Below, piece by piece: positions 51,068 through 61,900 of a stretch of 64,000 nt of DNA. Under the pieces are notes generated by a model that saw only the letters and a program-made list of their open reading frames with translations, ran no database searches and was not told the DNA's origin. Source of the DNA: Morganella sibonii (lineage in GTDB: Bacteria > Pseudomonadota > Gammaproteobacteria > Enterobacterales > Enterobacteriaceae); assembly GCF_040560245.1 (NCBI RefSeq), contig NZ_JAKMWP010000010.1, one strand, 5' to 3'. Every line of letters starts with the position of its first letter. Position 1 is the first letter of the stretch. The position numbers were made by a program, and so were the translations under genes.

Positions 51068-52810
51068 ATGCTGAAACATACATCTATTCTCACTCAAATC
51101 ACCGGTTTCATGGTGCTGCTTACCGTTTTTGCGGTGATCGGTATGGGGCTGACCAATCAGATCACCGAAAGTGTGCAGGGCAATGCACATGCGATTAATA
51201 AATCCGGCACATTGCGGATGCAGAGCTACCGTTTCTTATCTGAAATCCCGCTGGCCGGGCATTCACAGCAATATCTCAATGATTTTGAATCGGATTTAAC
51301 GCTGCTTTCCGGGATGAAAGCGGTGAGTCCTGCAAAAATACAACAGCAGTTTCTGGCTATTGAACAGACCTGGCGGCAGAAGCTGCGCCCGGCACTGGAA
51401 GCGGCAAAACAGCCGGAAGAGGCCCGTGCCCCGGTGGCCGCGTTTGTCGGTCAGATTGACAGTCTGGTATCTGCCATTGACCACCAGACCGAATCCACTA
51501 TCCGGCTGGTGGCGGCTATTCAGCTGGTTTTTATCGCACTGATGATTTTGCTGCTGCTGTTGTCGGCGCGCCATTTCCGCCGCCGGATACTCCATCCGTG
51601 GCAGCGGCTGCTGGCACAGGCTGACGCCATGGGGCAGGGGAACTTTCAGCCGCGCTTCGCGGATTACAACCACCGCGACGAAATCACCATGATCGGTAAT
51701 ACCCTTAACCGTACGGCAGAGGAGCTGTCTGCGCTCTACGGGGAGCTGGAATCACGGGTGGCGGCGAAAACACAGGATCTGCAGGAAAAAAACCAGATGC
51801 TGGCTTTCTTATATAAGAGCGGGCAGCGGCTGAATAACACCAAAGACCTGACCACACAGCTGACGGATATTTTGCGGGATCTGCATCAGATTGTGCCGGA
51901 AGGCGCGTTGTGTCTGCGGATTTTTGAGGATAACAACGCCTCCCGTTTCACTGAAATCGGGAACTGCGGCCGGGGGCCGTCACAGGCACAGGAACAGCTG
52001 AGCTGGAATCTGAGCGGGCCGATTAACCGTTACGGGGTATTGAAGCTTCTGTTGCCGGCCGGTAAGCAGCTCAACAGCGAACAGCAGAATATGATGCAGA
52101 TGCTGAGCAAACAAATTATCTCGGCCTTTGCGCTGGCTTATCAGCATGAGCAGCAGCAGCAGCTGATTCTGATGGATGAGCGGTCAGTGATTGCCCGCGA
52201 ACTTCACGATTCTATCGCACAGTCATTATCCTGCCTGAAAATTCAGATAAGCTATTTACAGATGCATTCCGCGCAGATCCCGGAAAATTGCCAGACACTG
52301 CTGACAGAAATGCGCCGGGAAGTTAACGGTGCTTATCATCAGCTGCGTGAGCTGCTGACCACTTTCCGTCTGAAACTGACCGAGCCCGGGCTGTTTGCTG
52401 CGTTACAGAGTACGCTGGATGAGTTTGAGCAGCGGCTGGGTTACCGTATCGGCTTTGATTTTCAGCTCTCCGGGCGGCAGGTTTCCGCGCACCAGACTAT
52501 TCATGTGGTACAGATTGTCCGCGAGGCGCTGAGTAATATTCTCCAGCATGCCAATGCATCGGAGGCGCGGGTGGTGTGCCGGTCAGAAGATCAGATGATT
52601 TATATCCGTGTGGAAGATAACGGGGAAGGTATCCCCGAGCATCCGGAAAAAAATAACCATTACGGGTTATCCATTATGCGGGAACGGGCAGCAACACTGC
52701 ACGGAGCCTGCCGGATAACCTCACGGGAGCAGGGCGGCACTCAGGTGCTGATAAGCTTTCCCGCGAATACAACTATAAAAATAAATGAAGACGATTCAGG
52801 AGCAAGGTAA
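51068..52810 (+). CDS. narX: Nitrate/nitrite sensor histidine kinase NarX
   Basis: 580 residues, ATG at 51068 with GAGGAG upstream. Two membrane segments (about 11-31 and 148-167) bracket the periplasmic sensor with the P-box SGTLRMQSYRFL. A HAMP domain, a central GAF-like region and a HisKA_3 domain with His380 in ARELHDSIAQSLSCLK follow, then an ATPase domain (VEDNGEGIPEH; HYGLSIMRERA). It phosphorylates NarL when nitrate is present. The NarL gene follows after 3 bp. Confidence 0.94.
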   Translation: MLKHTSILTQITGFMVLLTVFAVIGMGLTNQITESVQGNAHAINKSGTLRMQSYRFLSEIPLAGHSQQYLNDFESDLTLLSGMKAVSPAKIQQQFLAIEQTWRQKLRPALEAAKQPEEARAPVAAFVGQIDSLVSAIDHQTESTIRLVAAIQLVFIALMILLLLLSARHFRRRILHPWQRLLAQADAMGQGNFQPRFADYNHRDEITMIGNTLNRTAEELSALYGELESRVAAKTQDLQEKNQMLAFLYKSGQRLNNTKDLTTQLTDILRDLHQIVPEGALCLRIFEDNNASRFTEIGNCGRGPSQAQEQLSWNLSGPINRYGVLKLLLPAGKQLNSEQQNMMQMLSKQIISAFALAYQHEQQQQLILMDERSVIARELHDSIAQSLSCLKIQISYLQMHSAQIPENCQTLLTEMRREVNGAYHQLRELLTTFRLKLTEPGLFAALQSTLDEFEQRLGYRIGFDFQLSGRQVSAHQTIHVVQIVREALSNILQHANASEARVVCRSEDQMIYIRVEDNGEGIPEHPEKNNHYGLSIMRERAATLHGACRITSREQGGTQVLISFPANTTIKINEDDSGAR

Positions 52811-52813
52811 ACA

Positions 52814-53515
52814 ATGACGAACAGAATACTTTCTGCCGGAGAGATTATACTCAGTGATCCGGATGAAGCCGCTGATCCGGCCTCTCCCGCCACGATCCTG
52901 CTGATAGATGATCACCCGATGCTGCGTAACGGTGTCAGGCAGTTAATCAGCATGGAGCCGTCACTGATGGTGGCCGGTGAGGCGGGGAATGGCCGTGACG
53001 GCATTGCGCTGGCGGAATCACTCGACCCGGATCTGATTTTACTGGATCTGAATATGCCGGAAATGAACGGTTTTGAAACCCTGGATATTTTGCGGCGCAA
53101 ACCGCTGTCCGGCCGGGTGGTGGTATTCAGTGTGTCCAACTACCGGGAAGACCTGATTACGGCCCTGCGCCGGGGCGCGGACGGTTATCTGCTGAAAGAT
53201 ATGGAGCCGGAAGAGCTGCTGGTGGCACTGCGCCAGGCGGCTGCCGGTAAAATGGTGGTCTCTCCGGCACTGACCGAAGTACTGGCCGGTGCGCTGCGTG
53301 AAGTACGCAGTGATGATGAACCGGATATCAATGCACTGACCCCGCGTGAGCGCGATATACTGAAACTGATCGCTCAGGGGCAGCCGAATAAAATGATCGC
53401 CCGCAAACTGGACATCACCGAAAGCACGGTAAAAGTGCATGTGAAAAACCTGATGAAAAAGATGAAAGTAAAATCGCGGGTGGAAGCAGCGGTCTGGGTA
53501 CTACAGAACAAATAA
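52814..53515 (+). CDS. narL: Nitrate/nitrite response regulator NarL
   Basis: 233 residues. The receiver domain (about 26-145) has the acidic pair in LLIDDHPMLRNG and phospho-acceptor Asp78 in LILLDLNMPEMNG; the LuxR-type HTH (LTPRERDILKLIAQGQPNK, ITESTVKVHVKNLMKK) is at the C-terminus. An N-terminal extension of about 17 residues precedes the usual start compared with E. coli NarL; the ATG used has a good AAGG upstream and no internal start fits. Coupled to narX. Confidence 0.93.
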   Translation: MTNRILSAGEIILSDPDEAADPASPATILLIDDHPMLRNGVRQLISMEPSLMVAGEAGNGRDGIALAESLDPDLILLDLNMPEMNGFETLDILRRKPLSGRVVVFSVSNYREDLITALRRGADGYLLKDMEPEELLVALRQAAAGKMVVSPALTEVLAGALREVRSDDEPDINALTPRERDILKLIAQGQPNKMIARKLDITESTVKVHVKNLMKKMKVKSRVEAAVWVLQNK

Positions 53516-53560
53516 TATCCGCATGATTCTTTGACCGGCCTGTATATAAAGGAACAGATT

Positions 53561-54298
53561 ATGATTATTGCAGCACACCGCGGCTTTGCCGCCCGCGCAC
53601 CGGAAAATACCATGGCGGCATTCCGGCAGGCTGCGGAGTTCGGCTGTCTGTGGATTGAAACCGATGTTCAGCTCAGTGCTGACGGCGTACCGGTACTGAT
53701 CCACGATGAAACCGTTAACCGCACCACCAACGGCAGCGGAAAAGTGACGGATCTGACCTTACGCGAACTGCGGGCACTGGATGCCGGGTTATGGGCAGGC
53801 GAAGCATACCGGGGCGAAAAAATTCCGTTGCTGACGGATCTGCTGGCGCTGGCGGAGGAATCCGGGCTGCATCTGAATCTGGAGCTGAAAACAGAACTCA
53901 CAGACAGTGACCACGCGATTGCGCAGTTGTGTGAAGCCACAGCGGCCGTTCTTGAAATGCAGAATTTCCCCGCAGAGCGGATTTTGTTTTCCGGCTTTGA
54001 TACCCGCACACTGCGGTATATGCACAAACGGATGCCGCACATCCGGCGCGGACAACTCTGGGAAAAGATCCCGCCTCAGCCCCTGACGCTGCTTCAGGAG
54101 ATTGACGCGTTCAGCGTACACTGTGACTGGCTGTTTCTGCGGGAAGATACGGCAAAATCGCTGAAAAAAGCCGGTTATCAGGTTTTTTGCTATACACCGA
54201 ATTATCCGGAACTGGTTGCGCATTTTGCGGACTGGGGTGTGGGAATGCTGATAACCGATAACCCTGCAATATACAGGGACGAAAATCGTTTTTCTTAA
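53561..54298 (+). CDS. ugpQ: Glycerophosphodiester phosphodiesterase UgpQ
   Basis: 245 residues from the ATG at 53561 (AAAGGA upstream), nearly the same length as E. coli UgpQ. No signal peptide, so cytosolic. GDPD motifs: IAAHRGFAARAPENTMAAF with the catalytic histidine, ETDVQLSADGVPVLIHDET with metal-binding acidic residues and second catalytic histidine. It hydrolyses glycerophosphodiesters to glycerol-3-phosphate and an alcohol. It lies 45 bp after narL on the same strand. Confidence 0.93.
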   Translation: MIIAAHRGFAARAPENTMAAFRQAAEFGCLWIETDVQLSADGVPVLIHDETVNRTTNGSGKVTDLTLRELRALDAGLWAGEAYRGEKIPLLTDLLALAEESGLHLNLELKTELTDSDHAIAQLCEATAAVLEMQNFPAERILFSGFDTRTLRYMHKRMPHIRRGQLWEKIPPQPLTLLQEIDAFSVHCDWLFLREDTAKSLKKAGYQVFCYTPNYPELVAHFADWGVGMLITDNPAIYRDENRFS

Positions 54299-54318
54299 TG
54301 CTATATTTCATCTGTATT

Positions 54319-54353
54319 ACACCGGCCTCTTCCGACAGGCCGGTGTTTTTATT
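54319..54353 (+). terminator. Rho-independent terminator after ugpQ
   Basis: ACACCGGCCT / AGGCCGGTGT, a perfect 10 bp stem with an 8-base loop and TTTTTATTT tail. Confidence 0.95.
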
Positions 54354-54983
54354 TAACTGTCATAAAATACAAGTTATTGGAGTTATATTTAATAAATCAT
54401 AATAAAATTCTTTTTATTATTATCAGATGAACAAAAAGAGGATAAAAACTGTAACAAAGTGATACAGATTTAATCATACAGGGAGTTATCTCAAATATCC
54501 TTTTTCCCGCGCCATCATTACCCATCCTGTTTGTTTTTATATAATAACCTGAAATTACATGGTTATTTTACCCGTTATTACTATTTATGGTTACTCACAG
54601 ATAGATTTTACCAATTGTTCTTAAGGTAACGAAAGAAGAATGATTATTTGCATGACTGCTCAGGATTCACTTATTCTTTACCCGATCTGATAGTGATGAT
54701 TTATCGGTATTATTTTGTTATCAGTGATCTTATTGCTGCTGAATAATGGTGGTTAAACTCACTTAACTTGTATTTGGCTAAATAATATCAGATGAAAATA
54801 AAAGCAGTGGCTGGCTTCTTTTCCGATAAAGGATGCAGTAATTAACAGGGATCGTTACCTTTCCGGTCTGATTCTCCGGTGAATATAGTGCGTAATAACA
54901 GGATTTTTATGTTTATTACTGTCGTTAATTATTCCGGATAAACCTAAAAGGAGTTAAATATCCCGGGTAAATCAGGTTTTGCT
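54354..54983. other. AT-rich region upstream of the XRE / inverse autotransporter locus
   Basis: No coding frame. It must contain the promoter of the four-gene locus. GATC occurs at 54684, 54726 and 54850; the last reads GGGATCGTTA, resembling the GATCGTTA found on the gene-sense strand in the control region near 5987. I cannot place a promoter with confidence. Confidence 0.55.
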
Positions 54984-55277
54984 ATGTGTGATAATAATAT
55001 ATCTCTATTGAAAGAAGTTGGTTTTTTTTTAAAAAGAAGGCGAAAAAGTCAGGGATTAACAGGCTCGGAAGTAGCTGAAAAACTGAATATCAGCCAGCAG
55101 CAGATATCCCGCTATGAACGCGGGCTGTCGGTGCTCAGTCCGGATGTCATGCTCAGATACTGTGCGGCGCTGGGAATGACGGAGCGCGAGATCAGCGAAC
55201 TTTTCTCTATTATCAGCACTCACTATCAGTCTGTTATTTCCGGAGAGGAAAATACAGATGACACTGATAATCCGTAA
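54984..55277 (+). CDS. XRE-family HTH regulator, MrpJ-like
   Basis: 97 residues. Helix-turn-helix at roughly 11-65 with LNISQQQISRYERG, the same core as MrpJ of P. mirabilis and as the XRE gene at 5468-5737. Acidic tail (EENTDDTDN). It is the first gene of a set with a lipoprotein, a giant inverse autotransporter and an exported protein. By analogy it may repress flagellar genes while the adhesin is made, or control its own operon. Start ATG has AGG seven bases upstream. Confidence 0.82.
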   Translation: MCDNNISLLKEVGFFLKRRRKSQGLTGSEVAEKLNISQQQISRYERGLSVLSPDVMLRYCAALGMTEREISELFSIISTHYQSVISGEENTDDTDNP

Positions 55278-55464
55278 TGCTGACTATCCAACTGTTATGA
55301 CCCTCCCTTTACTCGTGTATTTAATATCACCAACCTTTTTCTGTCTGATGACATCTGAACACTGTTAATAATATGTTGCATTAACTTCATATCATCGGCA
55401 GTCAGGTGTTTTTATTAAACCTGTAATTTCTCTCTGTAAGAGTTAATTTTATAAATAGGAATGA

Positions 55465-55944
55465 ATGAAAATGATGATTAACAAAAAAGCACTCGTTGTA
55501 GCCGGTCTTTCACTGGTTATTTCTGCCTGCTCAACATCACCGGTAAAGAAAAATACGGCTGCAGTTAAAAATCCGCCGGTCAAACAGCAAACCCGTTCTG
55601 CCACTCCTAATGTGACCGGTAATAACGCGGCACAGGCGTATGTGGGAAGTAAACAATTAGCATCGCAGGGAATTGTTATTGCATCCACCAATAACGCATG
55701 TGTTGACGGATTTAATTTCCTTAAGGGTGTCAATCAGGCTGAGTTTAATGATTTTTCATCAAGCTACGGACGTATTAATCAGAACTACACCTTCTTAAAC
55801 GTCAATAAAGAGATTATGGATAAAGACTCCCGTGAAGTGTTATCCATGACACTGAATAAAAAACTGGACACCTTATGTACTAAAGTTCAGTACGCAGGTT
55901 TCATTGGCGTGAAGGATAAAATAAAAGCACTTTCTGATATTTAA
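55465..55944 (+). CDS. Small lipoprotein of the inverse autotransporter locus
   Basis: 159 residues; lipobox LVISAC with Cys22, so lipid-anchored. ATG at 55465 is 4 bp from AGGA; an alternative ATG two codons later is slightly better spaced. After a basic, proline/threonine-rich linker (about 25-55) comes a folded part with two cysteines (NNACVDGF and DTLCTKV). I do not recognise the family. It ends 38 bp before the inverse autotransporter and is presumably part of the same system, perhaps as an assembly or anchoring factor. Confidence 0.7.
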   Translation: MKMMINKKALVVAGLSLVISACSTSPVKKNTAAVKNPPVKQQTRSATPNVTGNNAAQAYVGSKQLASQGIVIASTNNACVDGFNFLKGVNQAEFNDFSSSYGRINQNYTFLNVNKEIMDKDSREVLSMTLNKKLDTLCTKVQYAGFIGVKDKIKALSDI

Positions 55945-55982
55945 TTTTTCTGAATTTTTAATCTCATTTCGGGGATGTATTC

Positions 55983-58900
55983 ATGCCTGTTACTTCGTAT
56001 TACTCAAAAACAAAGAGGGTAACGGCATATCTGTTGCTCTTTTTGCAGTTATTTTTTCCGGTGTCGACGGCAACATTATCTGTTGCCTATGCGGCAGAGC
56101 AAAATGACGCATTAGTGATGTCAGAAACGTTTGACGGACTTAATGCACTGATGGATACATCCCCGGAACCGCCTCCGCAACCGCAGGGCGGGAAAACAGC
56201 TTCCGGCAGTACGTTCAGCGGTGAGGGATTTACCGTTGAAATGCCGTCCGGCAGTGAATACGGCGTAATGCCGGCCGGTTCAGACAGTGGTTTTATCTCC
56301 GGACAGAACGGTATGCCGTTCCCGATGAGTGTCAGCACACTGCCGGACCCGGCAAATCCTGCTCCGCGCGATAACACCGTGCGGACAGATGATGTCTTCA
56401 GTGCATTACCGACCCTCGGTCTGCCGGATACCTCTCCGGAAGATGATGCGAAGCAGAATGAATCCCGCTGGGCGGGCAATGCCTCACAGGCGGGGCAGAT
56501 CCTCTCCAGTGATGATGCGGTTGACGCATCTATCGGTTACGTACGCGGTATCGGTGAAAACCTGCTGAATCAGCAGGTCAATGACTGGCTGAACCAGGTG
56601 GGCCATGCCCGCATTCAGTTCGGCAGTAATAAAACCGGTGATGCGGATGTCCTGGTGCCGCTGATTGATAACCCGAACAGCCTCCTGTTTTCACAGGTCG
56701 GGCTTCGTGCCAATGAAGAACGCACCACCACCAACCTCGGTCTGGGCTATCGTCAGTATGAAGACGGCTGGATGTGGGGTGTGAACAGCTTTTATGATTA
56801 CGATATCACCGGCAGCAACTCGCGGGTCGGTGTCGGTGGTGAATTATGGGCTGATTACCTGAAACTTGCCGCTAACGGCTATTTCAGGGTAACAGACTGG
56901 CACCAGTCAAAACTGCATGAAATGCGCGATTATGATGAACGCCCGGCGAACGGGTTTGATATCCGCGCGGAGGGCTATCTGCCTGATTATCCGCAGTTAG
57001 GTGCATTTGCAAAATATGAACAGTACTTCGGTGACGGCATCAGCCTGGCCAGTACCACCTCTTCCGGTGAACTGAAAAGTAACCCGTCGGTCTCCACCAT
57101 CGGGCTCAGTTACACCCCGTTCCCGCTGATCACGTTTAAAGGTCAGACATCCCGCGGTGATTCCAATGACAGCCAGGTCGGTATGGAGCTTTCCTACCGT
57201 TTCGGCGTGCCGTTATCACAGCAACTGGATACCGACAATGTTGACCTGATGCGCAACCTGGCGGGTAACCGTTACGACTTTGTCGACAGAAACTACAACA
57301 TTGTAATGCAGTACCGTAAGCAGGAACTGCTGCGGATCGCACTGCCGCCTGCACTGCGCGGCGAAGCAGCACAAACACTGCCGGTGACGGTCAGTGTGCT
57401 GAAAGCCAAATACGGCCTGAAATCACTGCGCTGGTCAGCGCCTGAACTGCTGGCAAACGGCGGTGAAATCAAACAGACCGGGCTGACCACGGCGGATATT
57501 ACCCTGCCGGCCTATATCTTTGCTAACCGCAGCGGCGAACCTCAGGGCTACCGTGTAACAGCCGTTGGTGAAGATAACGAAGGTAACCCGTCCAACACCG
57601 CAGAAATGTGGGTGAATGTGATTCCGTCCGTGGAAACCATCACCAAGCTGACCGTTACGCCGAACCAGTCACTGGTGGCGAATAACCGTGATCAGTTCAC
57701 AGCGGTGGCGCTGTTACAGAATGACAAGGGCGAAGTGCTGGCGAATAAAGCCGTCACGTTCAGTGTTTCCGGGCTGAAAAACCCGGAAGGCGTGACCATT
57801 TATGATGCAGACGGCAACAACGGCCGGACCCTGACCGTGATCTCCGGGCCTGACGGCACGGCGACCGTGAAAATCATCAGTAAATCTGCCGGTAAAGCGC
57901 AGTTGCAGGCCAAGATGCGTAACGGTAACAGCCGTGCAGAATCGATCATCTATATTGCGGATCTCAGTACCGCAAAAATCAAAACCCTTGAGTTAACCAA
58001 TAACAAAGCGGTGGCTGACGGCCAGGCGAAAAACATCGCCGTGGCAACAGTGACTGACCAGTTTGATAACCAGGTGGAAAACTTCCCGTTAACCGCCAGA
58101 GCGGATAACGGTGCAACAGTGGCTGATCCGAACCAGCAGACTGATGATAACGGCCAGGTCACTGTCCGGTTCAGCAGTGAGACTGCCGGTGATTCAAAAC
58201 TGGTGGTTGAAGGTACGGGCACGTCGAAGAGTGTGACCTCGCAGTTTGTCGCCGATATGAGTACCGCAGAAATTCACAGTGTAACCACTGAAACTGACGG
58301 TGCGGTGGCAAACGGACAGGCGAAGAACAGCGTACTGGTGACTGTGACAGATAACCGCAATAACCCTCTGGCGGGTGCTCCGGTGACTATCAGCGTACCG
58401 GGAACTGCCCGTTATCAGACTCAGCCGGCAAGCGGAATGACAGATAACCAGGGTCGTCTGCGTGTTTATATCACGAACACCAAAGCCGGTTCTGATGACT
58501 ATACCTTCAGCATCAATAACAGCAGTGTCACCAAACAGTTGTTGTTTAAACCGGATGAATCTACGGCCTCCATCACTGACTCACAACTGAAAATCGTGAC
58601 TGATGGTCAGAAAGCAGACGGCACATCGGCAAACCGGGTACAGGCGACTGTCACGGATGCTTATGGTAACCGCATTCCCGGCTATACCGTACAGTTCATC
58701 ACGGACAACAATGCACAGCCGTCGCAGTCTCTGCTGACGACGGACAGCAACGGTGAAACCCTCTTTGACCTGACGAACACCAAAGCCGGGAAAACGAAGG
58801 TTATCGTGCAGGTTAACAATAAACAGGCATCCGCAACGGTGACATTTACGGCTGACAGCACCACAGCAAGAATTGCGGATATGACGATTACGGCGGATAA

Positions 58901-61900
58901 CCGTCCGGCGAACGGTGACGCACAGAACGCTGTGGAAGTTACTGTCACGGATATTTCCGGTAACGTTGTGCCGTATGTGGCTGTCCTTTTCACCACAGAT
59001 AACAGTGCACAGCCTGCATCACAGTCACTGATGACGGATGAGAACGGTAAAATCGTATTCAGCCTGACCAATACGGTGGCAACGCAGGTCAATGTGACTG
59101 CGAAGGTGAACAGCAGTGAGATGAGTGCGGTGGTGACGTTTAAGGCCGATACCACCAATCCGGATGCCGGTAAATCCTCGCTGTCGGCTGATCCGATGAT
59201 CATTGTGGCAGATGGCCATACTGAATCGGCACTGACATTTATCCTGAAAGATAAATTCGGAAACAATATCCCTTCTCAGGACGTGAAGTTTAAATCTGAC
59301 CTTGCTGACAGCAACCTGAGTACAACAACGGAAAATCCGGACGGAACTTACAGTGCAACACTGACGGGAACCAAAGCCGGTAATGCCAAAATCACGATTG
59401 TACTTAACGGAAAAGCGTTCGCTGTTGCGCCGGTTACCGTAAAACTGACCGCTGACAGCACGAATCCGGATGGCAGCAAATCAGAACTGAGCGCCGCGCC
59501 TGCAACGATTGTGGCGAATAATTCACAGCAATCGGCACTCAAACTGATCCTGCGGGATGCGAACAATAACCTGATCTCCGGACAAACGGTGACATTTACC
59601 ACCGTACTTAACGGTGTGACTATCTCCGGAACGGCAGAGGATCAGGATGGTATTTATACCTCATCCCTGAAAGGTACTGTCGCCGGTACGGCACCGGTTA
59701 AGGTGTCTGTCAACGGCACGGAACTGGCAGTAAATGCAGTGAGTGTGGAACTGACAGCCGACAGTTCAAAACCGGACAGCGGTAAGTCACTTCTGGAAGC
59801 CGCACCTGCGACCATCGTGGCTGATAATGCCAAAGAATCAGTACTCAAACTGACACTGCGTGATGTCAACGGTAACCTGATTCCGGGACAGACGGTTCTG
59901 TTCAAAGCGGATCTGGGCGGTACGGTTATCAGTGGTACGTCTGAAGATTCTGCGGGTATCTACACCGCAGCACTGAAAGGCACCAAAGCCGGCGATGCGC
60001 ATATCACCGTTACACTGAACGGTAATGTATTCAACGTGACAGGCACTACCGTCACACTGACCGCAGACAGCACGAATCCGGACAACGGTAAGTCTGAACT
60101 GACAGCAACACCGGACACGATTGTCGCGGACGGCGCTGACAAATCGGTACTGAAACTGATCCTGCGTGATGCCAACGACAACCTGATCACCGGACAGGAT
60201 GTGGTATTCATTGCAACTCCGGGGAATGTTTCTGTCAGCGCGGCAGCAGAGAACAGCAGCGGTACTTACACTGCTGACCTGAAAGGCACCACCGCAGGTA
60301 CGGTAGCGGTGAAGGTCACCGTCAATGGTACGGAACTGCCGGCAACGTCGGTGAATGTGACACTCACCGGTGATAAAAACCATCCTGATATCAGTAAATC
60401 AGAACTGACGGCATTACCGGATACGATTGTGGCTGACGGCAAAGATGGTTCTGCGCTGAAACTCATCCTGCGTGACGTTAACGGTAACCTGATCACCGGC
60501 CAGACTGTATTGTTCAGTACGGCACTGGGAAATACCGCAATAACGGACAATGCGGAAGCGCAGGGCGGTACTTATACCGCGACACTGAAAGGCACCACAG
60601 CCGGTACAGCAACCATCAAAGTCAGTTTAAATGGTACTGAACTGGCGGGTATGACCAAAGATGTGACGCTGATTGGTGATAAGACTAACCCTGATATCAC
60701 TAAATCTGAACTGACAGCAACACCGGATACGATTGTGGCTGACGGTCAGGAAGGATCAGCACTGAAGCTTATCCTGCGTGACGCCAACGGTAACCTGATC
60801 ACCGGCCAGACCGTATTATTCAGCACGGCACTGGGAAATACCGCAATAACGGACAACGCGGAAGCGCAGGGCGGTACCTATACCGCGACGCTGAAAGGAA
60901 CAACGGCCGGTACGGCAACCATCAAAGTCAGCTTAAACGGGACTGAACTGACAGGCATTACCACCGATGTGACACTGATTGGTGATAAGACTAAACCGGA
61001 CAGCACAAAATCTGAGCTGACCGCATTACCTGACCAGATTGTGGCTGATGGCAAGGAAGGCTCTGTACTGAAACTGACCCTGCGTGATGTCAATAACAAC
61101 CTGCTGCCGGGCCAGACCGTGGAGTTCATTACCGCGCTGGGAAATACGGCAATAACGGACAATGACGAACCTCAGGATGGCGTTTATACCGCGACGCTGA
61201 AAGGGACAACGGCCGGTACAGCAACGATCAAAGTGAAGGTAAACGGTACTGAACTGACGGGTATTACCACTGATGTAACACTGATTGGTGATAAAAATAA
61301 TCCGGATGCGACTAAATCAGTACTGACTGCACTGCCTGATACGATTGTGGCTAATGGTACCGCTGAATCGGAACTGAAACTGGTTCTGCGGGATATCAAC
61401 GGTAACCTGATCACCGGCCAGGAAGTCAGTTTCGAATCAACGCTGGAAAATACCACGGCCGGCAGTACATCTGAAAATACCGGCGGGACGTATACCGCCA
61501 GCCTGACAGGGACGACATCCGGTAAGACAACGATCAGTGTGACGGTCAACGGTGCTGCACTTGCAGTCACTGCGGCAGAGGTCACGCTGACGGCAGATAA
61601 GGATCATCCGGACAGCGGCAAGTCAGAGCTGACGGCGGAACCGGATACGATTGTGGCAAATGACGCGGATGAATCAGTACTGAAGCTGACTCTGAAAGAT
61701 GCCAACGGTAACCTGATCTCCGGACAGACAGTTGAGCTCAAAACAACGCTGGAAAATACGGTGATTACCATGACGCCGGGAGATCAGAACGGTGTCTATA
61801 CCGGAACCCTGAAAGGCACAAAAGCCGGAACGGCGACGGTCACTGTGACGGTTAACGGAACAGAACTGGCGGGGCTGACCAAAGATGTCACACTGACCGG

